NCBI GenBank assembly: GCA_035362715.1 | Contig: DAOSDU010000003.1 | Coordinates: 126,040 to 181,109, forward strand | Direction: 5' to 3' | Length of the DNA stretch: 55,070 nucleotides | Source of the DNA: Methanofastidiosum sp. | GTDB lineage: Archaea; Methanobacteriota_B; Thermococci; Methanofastidiosales; Methanofastidiosaceae | Shown here: positions 33,903 to 41,157 of the stretch, piece by piece | Layout of the letters: each line of letters opens with the position of its first letter | Position numbering within the stretch: the first letter of the stretch is position 1 | The notes under the pieces: generated by a model | Told to the model about the DNA's origin: nothing | The model's input: only the letters and a program-made list of their open reading frames with translations | The model's database searches: none | Made by a program: the position numbers and the translations under genes

Positions 33903-35129
33903 ATGCATAGAAAGTCAATAAAAGGGAGCAAGTCAAGCAAGTTAGCCGGAAAAGGTATTGTATTAGGGATTACTGGAAGCATCGCCGCAGTCGAATCTGT
34001 TAAACTTTCTAGGGAGCTTATGAGGCATGGTGCAGAGGTATATGCAGTCATGAGCGGTGATGCAAAAAAAATAATCCACCCATATGCACTTGAGTTCGGT
34101 ACAGGAAATCCTGTTGTTGATGAGATTACCGGCAAGATAGAACATGTTTCATATGCAGGGGAACATGATAAGAGATGCGATTTAATACTGATTGCACCTG
34201 CAACAGCAAATACAATTTCAAAAATAGCATCAGGCATAGATGATACACCAGTCACAACAGTTGTTTCTACAGGATTTGGTAAAATCCCAATTATAATCGT
34301 TCCTGCTATGCATAGTTCGATGTATAGAAATCCAATTATTCTAGAAAACATTGAAAAGCTGAAAAAATACGGTGTTGAATTTCTCACTCCAAAGTTTGAA
34401 GAAAACAAGGCAAAGCTTCCTGAAATAGATGATATTGTGACAGCAGTCATAAAAAGATTATATGTTAAAGATTTCCTAGGCAAAAAAGTATTAGTAACTG
34501 CAGGCCCCACAATAGAAAAGATTGATGACGTCAGATTTATTACAAATAAAAGTAGCGGATTAATGGGTATAAAGATTGCAGAAGAATTTGATATGAGGGG
34601 GGCAGAAGTCAATTTAGTATTAGGGCCCACCCAACTAAGTTCTTATGTTAAAACTCATCACGTTGAAACATATGAGGAGATGTTTAACGCTGTTATGTCG
34701 AACAAAGAAGTGGACATAGCTATTTTTGCGGCGGCGACATCTGATTTTCATGTTGATAATTGTTCCAGTGGCAAGATATCCTCAAATCAACCATTTGGTA
34801 TAACACTCACCCCAAACAAAAAAATAATAGAAGAGTTTTCAAAAGAGTCAAAATCATTTATAGTTGGATTTAAAGCAGAGTATTCTGTTTCAGAAGACCA
34901 ACTTATTAAAAAGGCTTATGACCGGCTCCAAAACTCTAACATAGATTTGATTGTTGCAAATGATGTTGGAAGAGAGATGAGAGGATTTGAGTCAAAAACA
35001 AATGAAGTCTTTATTATAGACAAAACAAAAAAGGTCTCCCACTTAACTTTAGAAGAAAAGGAAAAGCTTGCTGAAAAAATTGTTAATATAATAAAGAAAT
35101 ATTTAAATTCAAAAGAGTTTATTTGTTGA
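33903..35129 (+). CDS. coaBC: Bifunctional phosphopantothenoylcysteine decarboxylase/phosphopantothenate-cysteine ligase
   Basis: Joins Cys to phosphopantothenate (CoaB) and decarboxylates the product to phosphopantetheine (CoaC). The N-terminal FMN domain has GITGSIAAVESVKLSRELMRHG, the ATANTISKIASGIDDTP loop and the PAMHSSMYRNP motif. The CoaB half starts with VLVTAGPTIEKIDDVRFI followed by NKSSGLMG near residue 215, and has IVANDVGREMRGFES near the end. I use ATG 33903; GTG 33900 is directly before it and cannot be excluded. It is divergent from the pantoate kinase and phosphopantothenate synthetase operon, completing most of the CoA pathway here. Confidence 0.93.
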   Translation: MHRKSIKGSKSSKLAGKGIVLGITGSIAAVESVKLSRELMRHGAEVYAVMSGDAKKIIHPYALEFGTGNPVVDEITGKIEHVSYAGEHDKRCDLILIAPATANTISKIASGIDDTPVTTVVSTGFGKIPIIIVPAMHSSMYRNPIILENIEKLKKYGVEFLTPKFEENKAKLPEIDDIVTAVIKRLYVKDFLGKKVLVTAGPTIEKIDDVRFITNKSSGLMGIKIAEEFDMRGAEVNLVLGPTQLSSYVKTHHVETYEEMFNAVMSNKEVDIAIFAAATSDFHVDNCSSGKISSNQPFGITLTPNKKIIEEFSKESKSFIVGFKAEYSVSEDQLIKKAYDRLQNSNIDLIVANDVGREMRGFESKTNEVFIIDKTKKVSHLTLEEKEKLAEKIVNIIKKYLNSKEFIC

Positions 35130-36075
35130 TTTCGCTTTCTAGAACTGTTCCCTGCTCGAGAATCTCTATGGTATAAGGCTTACATCCTTTTCCTTCTAAA
35201 TTGCTTCTATAGCAAGAGAAGTCAAGTTCTACTAGATCAACTGTTTCGTCCAAAGTCATGTAGTATCTTGATAGAGTTCCTATCTGTTGTCTATATGGGT
35301 CAACAGGTATCCATTTGCCATTAATGTAGAGTTCATTCCACGAGTAAGGTTTCCATACTCCACCTTCTTCAATGTCATAGTAAAGTCCGTATACTATTTT
35401 TGTTGGAATCATCATAGATCTCATTAGAGATGTATATAATGTTGTATATGGCCCAGATCCCAATGCTTTACTAGTAGATAGAGTTTCAGTTGCGCCTTGC
35501 ATCCACCAGTATTCATAACCATTGCTTAAATATGGGCTTTCATCAACTCTAATTATGTCTCTTTGGTCTTTCATTATTAAAACGGCAGTTCCATATAAAT
35601 TATAATCTGCGTCTTCTTTTGCATATCTTAATGCGATATTGTTACGCATATGCTCAGTCCAGTGGACCGTTCCAGTTCCCCAAATCCCTTCATCTAATTC
35701 TATTCCTACAACATAAGGTAAAACTTCTTCTGGAAAACTATTGAGTGCTTTCAAAGCATCTTCTTCAGTCTCTATAATAGGTATCCTAGTAGTATCATCA
35801 AATGTATAGGTCTCGCCGTATAAAGTAACTATAGCCTCAAGTCTCATTCCACTATCTCTAATTATGACGACCTTTTGTCGTGATGAATTTAAATCTGAAA
35901 GGTCATATGGCTGAGAAATATTAATCCTAGCCTTAAGATAAGAAACTGTTTTGCCAGTTTGCCCTGGCGTCGTATTAACATCTACACCATTTTCTTCTTT
36001 CTGTGAAACACACCCTGAGAAGGTAGCAATTGTAACTAAAAATATCAGGGCGAATACAATACTTCCTCTTTTCAT
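35119..36075 (-). CDS. Transglutaminase-like lipoprotein lacking catalytic Cys and His
   Basis: A 318-residue exported protein with a lipobox (TFSGC at about 18-22) and an Asn/Thr-rich linker. The C-terminal half matches a transglutaminase/papain-like core: ALGSGPYTTLYTSLMRSM for the helix that normally starts with Cys, TKIVYGLYYD for the next strand, and YSWNELYINGKWIPVDPY for the HAW..V..(x)W..DPT block. The Cys position reads Pro-Tyr-Thr and the His reads Tyr; only Asp remains. It is therefore probably a non-catalytic binding domain. It follows the Tes-like gene by 54 bases and overlaps convergent coaBC by 11 bases. Confidence 0.72.
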   Translation of the reverse strand: MKRGSIVFALIFLVTIATFSGCVSQKEENGVDVNTTPGQTGKTVSYLKARINISQPYDLSDLNSSRQKVVIIRDSGMRLEAIVTLYGETYTFDDTTRIPIIETEEDALKALNSFPEEVLPYVVGIELDEGIWGTGTVHWTEHMRNNIALRYAKEDADYNLYGTAVLIMKDQRDIIRVDESPYLSNGYEYWWMQGATETLSTSKALGSGPYTTLYTSLMRSMMIPTKIVYGLYYDIEEGGVWKPYSWNELYINGKWIPVDPYRQQIGTLSRYYMTLDETVDLVELDFSCYRSNLEGKGCKPYTIEILEQGTVLESEINK

Positions 36076-36129
36076 ATACTCACCAATCTTGAAGAGTTAA
36101 GGGCCTAATAAATATCTTTCGGTGAAATA

Positions 36130-37617
36130 CTATTCGTCGATTGGCGTAGTTAACTTTTTTTCAATATTCTCTCTATGAATTGAATTGTAACTACAGAAAG
36201 GAATAAATGAACCGTCAGGCAGGGCATAATGTATTGCACATCTTTTCACTCGGTCTAGATCAAAGTTAAATGGATCCATAAAGTGCATAGTTCCAATAAA
36301 TAGTGACTTATGATGGAGTTTTGCAAGATATTCTTTCCCCCCACCATTTAAAACGCCCTTTGTAATATCTAAAAGATTTAAGTCTTTTGGCATTTTTTCC
36401 TTATCAATAAAAGAGCTCATATCTTTTAAAATTCTTGATATCTCAATTCCTTTTCTTATTTTCCCGCCACATTTTATTTTTTCATTTCTTTCTTTGAGAT
36501 ATTCAAAGAATCCTTCAACATCTACAAATCTAGTGATAGGTATAAGTTTTCCACTCTCCACAAATACATAAGTTGCAACACCGCACTGGGGATGTGTTGT
36601 GAAGTGGGGCATAGATATACCTTTTAAAGATTCAACAAACATCGATACTGGGACTACAAACGGGATGGGATAAAAGTCTTCTTTTCCAATCTCTCCATTT
36701 GTTTGGGCTTCAATTAGTTTTACCAAATCTGTTATCGTTATCCTGTATTTTTTTATTTCTTCTTGGCTTGCACGACCGGAGAAAGATAGAGGCTGAAAGT
36801 TGATTCCTCTAACAACATCGAAGTTGTCCCTTCCAAAATATATTATGTCTCCAAGTTCTTGGTCATTTACACCTTTCGAGACGGTAGGAACAAGGACAAC
36901 ACTTGTTTCTCCGAAAGTTCTTAAATTTTCTATGGCTTTTTTCTTTTCCGGAAAAGTGTCATAGCCACGGAATTTCTTGTAAGAAGAGGGATTCAACCCA
37001 TCAAATTGAAGATAGTATGTATTTATCCCAGAATCAATAACTTTTTTTAAATAATCTGGATCTTTAGCAAATCTTTTCCCGTTCGTTGCTACTTGAATCT
37101 GTGAAATGCCCATGCTCTTAGCCGTTTCAATTATCTCGGGCAGGTCATCTCTCAAAGTGGGCTCGCCGCCTGAAAACTGGACTGCAAACGGTGGATTTGG
37201 TTTTACTGAAGCTATTCTTTCAAGTATTTTTTTTATCTCTTCAAAGGAAGGCTCGTACAATCTTTTAGTTGCGCCCGCGCTTGCAAAGCATACAGGGCAA
37301 CTCATATTGCACCTATTTGTCAAATCAATATTAACGAAAATAGACGGGGTCAAGTGATCTTGGCATAATCCGCAATCATAAGGGCATCCTTTATTCTTAT
37401 TTGTTGTTATTTCAACAGAATTTTCGGCAATCTGGTCAAGCCTTTGAAGCCTTTTATAATACTCAGCATCATCTGAAAGGATATCTGAGAAGAAACCGTG
37501 CTCTTGGCACGTTTTTTCCATTAAAATTTGTCCTCCAAAATCTTTGATATCGGCTTTAATTCTTTTTTGGCAAATCGGGCATATGGAGTCAGTAGTACGT
37601 ATAAGTTCAGAGGACAA
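36130..37617 (-). CDS. tes: Radical SAM tetraether lipid synthase, Tes-like (COG1964)
   Basis: Couples the tails of archaeol lipids to form tetraethers (GDGT) or macrocyclic archaeol in characterised relatives such as the Methanocaldococcus enzyme. It has the N-terminal CPICQKRI knuckle, GCPYDCGLCQDH near 85, the radical SAM motif CNMSCPVCFA near 105-114 and the SAM-binding SGGEPTLRDD. Further C-terminal Cys (HPQCGV, KCGGK, KRCAIHY, PFCSY) could bind additional clusters, as in Tes. The 495-residue length fits. Wider COG1964 includes other enzymes, so the tetraether role is likely but not proven. It follows a surface-protein gene by 40 bases. Confidence 0.78.
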   Translation of the reverse strand: MSSELIRTTDSICPICQKRIKADIKDFGGQILMEKTCQEHGFFSDILSDDAEYYKRLQRLDQIAENSVEITTNKNKGCPYDCGLCQDHLTPSIFVNIDLTNRCNMSCPVCFASAGATKRLYEPSFEEIKKILERIASVKPNPPFAVQFSGGEPTLRDDLPEIIETAKSMGISQIQVATNGKRFAKDPDYLKKVIDSGINTYYLQFDGLNPSSYKKFRGYDTFPEKKKAIENLRTFGETSVVLVPTVSKGVNDQELGDIIYFGRDNFDVVRGINFQPLSFSGRASQEEIKKYRITITDLVKLIEAQTNGEIGKEDFYPIPFVVPVSMFVESLKGISMPHFTTHPQCGVATYVFVESGKLIPITRFVDVEGFFEYLKERNEKIKCGGKIRKGIEISRILKDMSSFIDKEKMPKDLNLLDITKGVLNGGGKEYLAKLHHKSLFIGTMHFMDPFNFDLDRVKRCAIHYALPDGSFIPFCSYNSIHRENIEKKLTTPIDE

Positions 37618-37657
37618 TAAAGCACCTTACGAGAAAGAAATGAAATTATTTAAAAAA

Positions 37658-38575
37658 TTATCTCTTAAACAGGCGTATCAAGAATAAAATAACTGCAATT
37701 ATCGCAACAATCGATAGAAACAGAAAAAAATAGAAGAGACTAGGGTTCTGGGTATTGGGCTCTTTAATAACTTCATTATTCGCTTCAGTAGTATTGAGAT
37801 CTTCTACCTTTTCCTTTTCAATTACATTAATTATTATATTCTCATAAGTTATTCCCTCTTTGCCTGCGGGTTCTTGGAATCTTGCTATAACTATGGAATT
37901 GAAAGAAGTTCTAGAATCATTTTCATCAATTGAAATACTTATTCTATCCAAGACTTCTTCTCCAGGATTTAGATGGGCAAAGTTAACTATTTCATCGGAT
38001 ACAACGTCACCTTTAATCTCTACTTTGATATTCCTCATCTGGATTATCCCGATATTTTCTAGTTTGAACGGTATTTCTAAAGTTTCACCCTTATTAGTTG
38101 TGAAATCATTAGCGTCTAATTTTAGAACAGCTTCGGCCCGTTTTTCTATAATTGTTATCTCTACAGGCTTTTCCAAGTAAAAAGGCCTGCAACCTCCCCT
38201 GCATGCGCCTTTACCACATTTCAGCACAATGTTAAATTTCGTTTGTTTTAAGGGAATATCTCCTTCAAAGGTCAATACAAATGTTTCTTTGATACTCTGA
38301 CCAGGTTCAATAATTGAGAATTTGAAAGGATTATTTTGATAGTCTCTGCTCGATTGAATGTAAGCCTTGTATTCATCCATAAATAACTCTTCAATCATTA
38401 TTGTTCCATCCCAGAGCCTATCGTTTGATTGATTTATAATCTCAAATGTGATCGCTATCTCTTCCCCCTTTTCTACATTATTTGGGTATGATAATTTAAG
38501 GTCAACATACTCAGCCGATATGGGATAAGCAATAAAAGAAAGAATAATGGCAAATAAGAATAATCTCTTCATCAA
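37658..38575 (-). CDS. Secreted surface protein with CARDB-like domains
   Basis: A 305-residue protein with signal peptide (MMKRLFLFAIILSFIAYPISA), a first beta domain with a Cys pair (KGACRGGCRPFYLEK), a second CARDB-like domain (DFTTNKGETLEIPFKLENIG) and a C-terminal membrane helix (FLFLSIVAIIAVILFLIRLF). It is a paralogue of the N-terminal part of the protein at 10670-11785, which has matching LWD and CRxGCxP motifs at similar positions but an added TPR-like segment. Function unknown; outer-membrane-face location is inferred. Confidence 0.68.
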   Translation of the reverse strand: MMKRLFLFAIILSFIAYPISAEYVDLKLSYPNNVEKGEEIAITFEIINQSNDRLWDGTIMIEELFMDEYKAYIQSSRDYQNNPFKFSIIEPGQSIKETFVLTFEGDIPLKQTKFNIVLKCGKGACRGGCRPFYLEKPVEITIIEKRAEAVLKLDANDFTTNKGETLEIPFKLENIGIIQMRNIKVEIKGDVVSDEIVNFAHLNPGEEVLDRISISIDENDSRTSFNSIVIARFQEPAGKEGITYENIIINVIEKEKVEDLNTTEANNEVIKEPNTQNPSLFYFFLFLSIVAIIAVILFLIRLFKR

Positions 38576-38701
38576 ATCACAAAAATAATATCTATTTATC
38601 CAATTTAAGATTTACGAATATTATATTTGACATAAAATATGTCGGACCATAATAAACTTTTTAAATGTAACACTTCTCATCTCTTTAAATGGTGAGTTTT
38701 T

Positions 38702-38959
38702 ATGGATGACAGTCATAAAATAGGGCTTGTTTTTGCTTTAACTGGACTTATAGCAGGTGTAATCTCGGGGATGTCCACACTACCTGGTTATGCGAGTATT
38801 ATCATAGCTTTTGTTATATTCTATGCTTCACAGTACCTCGTTAAGGTCATTGGCGTTGATATGACAAAATATGGCACCGCAGGTAGCATCTTAAAATCAG
38901 GAATTTTTTCATTTCTCGGAAGCTGGCTAATGTTTTGGATAATCTTATTTAATGCTTAA
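38702..38959 (+). CDS. Small three-helix membrane protein
   Basis: An 85-residue protein with three hydrophobic segments (about 8-25, 28-48 and 65-83) and a short N-terminus MDDSHK. The GGTGAG Shine-Dalgarno at 38692 is at normal distance. Length, helix count and its position before the ribosome-recycling gene ABCE1 recall the small archaeal EMC6-like membrane proteins, but I cannot confirm that family from sequence alone. Thirty bases separate it from the ABCE1 start, so they may be co-transcribed. Confidence 0.65.
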   Translation: MDDSHKIGLVFALTGLIAGVISGMSTLPGYASIIIAFVIFYASQYLVKVIGVDMTKYGTAGSILKSGIFSFLGSWLMFWIILFNA

Positions 38960-38988
38960 AATTTATTATTTTTTTTCAGGTGAAATCT

Positions 38989-40761
38989 TTGAGAATTGCG
39001 GTAATAGATTATGATAAATGCCAACCAAAAAAGTGTAATTTATTGTGTCTTAATTATTGTCCTGGGCCTAGAATGAACGAAGAGACTATTATAGTCGATG
39101 AAGTAACAAAAAAACCCATTATCTCTGAGGTCTTGTGCACTGGGTGTGGCATATGCATTCATAAATGCCCTTACAAAGCAATTTCCATAGTAAATTTGCC
39201 TGAAGAACTTTCTCAGCCAATACATCAGTATGGCCCAAATACCTTTAGGCTTTATCGATTGCCAATCCCAAAAGAAGGAAAGGTATTGGGTCTTATAGGC
39301 CAAAACGGAGTTGGCAAGACAACAGCAATTAGGATTCTTTCAGGAGAGCTTTACCCAAATATGGGAGATTATGCCTCAAAAGAGATGAAAAATCTAACCT
39401 CTTACTTTAGAGGAACAGAGCTCCAGGGGTATTTTGAAAAAATTGAGGCCAAAAATATTAAGAGCTCACTAAAACCCCAATATGTGGACAAACTTTCTCA
39501 AGTTGTAAAAGGAAATACGGGGGAGCTCCTTGAAAAGGTTGATGAAAGAGGGATTTCAAAAGAGCTTATCCAAGAACTCGGTTTAAACGATGCCTTAGAC
39601 AAGGATATTTCTGTGCTGAGCGGGGGAGAATTGCAAAGGGTTGCTGTAATTGCTTCAATGTCCAAAGACGCTGACATTTATTTTTTAGATGAGCCAACAT
39701 CCTATCTTGATATAAAGCAAAGGTTAAATGTTGCCAAATCAATAAGAAATCTCGCAGAACAAAAAACTGTTGTCGTAATTGAGCACGACCTTGCAATTTT
39801 AGACTATTTGAGCGATAATATTCACATCCTTTATGGGCAACCGGGGGTATACGGAATTGTTTCAACGCCACTTGGGGTAAGAGTTGGAATCAACATGTAC
39901 CTCGATGGCTACATAAAAGAAGACAACGTTAGATTTAGAGAAGAATCAATTAAGTTTTATCAAAAGGAAGAAAAATCTCTAAAATCAAAGAAGGTGCTTT
40001 TAGAGTATCCGTCATTTGAAAAGAATTATGAAAGCTTTTCACTTAAAACTGAAGGTGGAATCCTCCACAAGGGTGAAGTAATTGGTATTGTTGGGCCAAA
40101 CGCCACAGGTAAGAGTACATTTATCAAAATACTTGCTGGAGTATTAGAGCCTGACAATGACAATAAATTTGAAACAGAACTTAAAGTGTCATATAAGCCT
40201 CAATATATTAAAAGAGAGTATGAGGGCACCGTAAGGAATTTGCTATCGGAAGTTGCTAAGGAGAAATTTCACACAAATATCTACAAAGCTGAAATACTAA
40301 GGCCTCTTGATATAGATCCTATTATAGATAACTCAATTTCAGAACTTTCTGGCGGGGAATTACAGAGGGTGGCAATAGCTACGTGCCTATCTCAGGATGC
40401 AGACTTGTATTTATTTGATGAGCCTTCAGCATACCTTGATATTGAGCAGAGACTTAACTTTTCAAAGGTATTGAGAAGATTTATAGGCGATAAAGGATTA
40501 ATGGCGGTTATAGTTGAACATGACTTAGTTTCTTTAGACTACACTTCAGATAAAGCAATTGTATTTTCTGGAAGGCCAAGTGTGTCCGGAATAGCCTCTT
40601 CACCACTTTCTCTTCGTGATGGAATGAATAGGTTTTTGAAAGAGATTGGAATAACATTCAGAAGAGAACCTGGATCTGGAAGACCACGATCAAATAAACT
40701 TGACTCCCAAAAAGACAGAGAGCAGAAGTCATCTGGCGAGTATTACTACTTCAAAGAATAA
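38989..40761 (+). CDS. Ribosome-recycling ATPase ABCE1 (RNase L inhibitor homologue)
   Basis: Splits terminated ribosomes into subunits. The N-terminal region carries two ferredoxin-like clusters (CQPKKCNLLCLNYCPG and CTGCGICIHKCPYKA). Two ABC domains follow: Walker A GQNGVGKT and GPNATGKS, two LSGGELQRVA signatures, and two Walker B/Asp boxes YFLDEPTSYLD and YLFDEPSAYLD. The tail has the conserved GSGRPR hinge region. Start: GTG at 38980 belongs to AGGTGA, which looks like the Shine-Dalgarno of TTG at 38989; that start gives MRIAVIDYDKCQPKKC, the usual N-terminus. Confidence 0.97.
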   Translation: MRIAVIDYDKCQPKKCNLLCLNYCPGPRMNEETIIVDEVTKKPIISEVLCTGCGICIHKCPYKAISIVNLPEELSQPIHQYGPNTFRLYRLPIPKEGKVLGLIGQNGVGKTTAIRILSGELYPNMGDYASKEMKNLTSYFRGTELQGYFEKIEAKNIKSSLKPQYVDKLSQVVKGNTGELLEKVDERGISKELIQELGLNDALDKDISVLSGGELQRVAVIASMSKDADIYFLDEPTSYLDIKQRLNVAKSIRNLAEQKTVVVIEHDLAILDYLSDNIHILYGQPGVYGIVSTPLGVRVGINMYLDGYIKEDNVRFREESIKFYQKEEKSLKSKKVLLEYPSFEKNYESFSLKTEGGILHKGEVIGIVGPNATGKSTFIKILAGVLEPDNDNKFETELKVSYKPQYIKREYEGTVRNLLSEVAKEKFHTNIYKAEILRPLDIDPIIDNSISELSGGELQRVAIATCLSQDADLYLFDEPSAYLDIEQRLNFSKVLRRFIGDKGLMAVIVEHDLVSLDYTSDKAIVFSGRPSVSGIASSPLSLRDGMNRFLKEIGITFRREPGSGRPRSNKLDSQKDREQKSSGEYYYFKE

Positions 40762-40763
40762 AA

Positions 40764-41153
40764 TCAAAGCAGTTCTACTGTTCCCAGGTCACCATCGACT
40801 TTGACTTTTTTCCCTTCTTGAATACTCTCAATGTCTATCCTATCAACCATTGGAACGTCTGAGATTATTGCACCAACTGACACTATTGTTTCTGCTTCTC
40901 TGTTTATTATGGCTAGGGGTGCAACACCATTCTTTTTCAACTGGTAGATAACATAGGATCCGACAGTTGAACCCTTTCCCATTGGAAAGACAAATATTTT
41001 ATCCTTTATACTCTTACCACAGGCATTGGAATTTTTGTCCATTATGACTCCAGTGTTTGGGTCAACCCCTCCAAGAAAAGAAATTGGCGAGGTACTCTTC
41101 AATACCTCACCTTCTGCTAAACCTTTGGATATCTTTCTTCCACTCAAGATCAT
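40764..41153 (-). CDS. Phosphomevalonate dehydratase small subunit (DUF126/aconitase X swivel)
   Basis: With an aconitase-X-like large subunit this protein dehydrates mevalonate 5-phosphate in the archaeal mevalonate pathway. The 129-residue swivel domain is recognised by SFLGGVDPNTGVIMDK, GKSIKDKIFVFPMGKGSTVGS and the PLAIINREAETIVSVGAIIS segment. The large subunit is not adjacent or elsewhere in the window. It follows UPF0182 by four bases and probably shares its transcript. It relates functionally to idsA (12.9 kb) and Tes (36 kb) in lipid synthesis. Confidence 0.88.
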   Translation of the reverse strand: MILSGRKISKGLAEGEVLKSTSPISFLGGVDPNTGVIMDKNSNACGKSIKDKIFVFPMGKGSTVGSYVIYQLKKNGVAPLAIINREAETIVSVGAIISDVPMVDRIDIESIQEGKKVKVDGDLGTVELL

Positions 41154-41157
41154 TTGA

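Noticed and set aside
38980..38988. GTG start for ABCE1
   Set aside because: The GTG is part of the AGGTGA Shine-Dalgarno, and the TTG nine bases later gives the usual N-terminus of the family.
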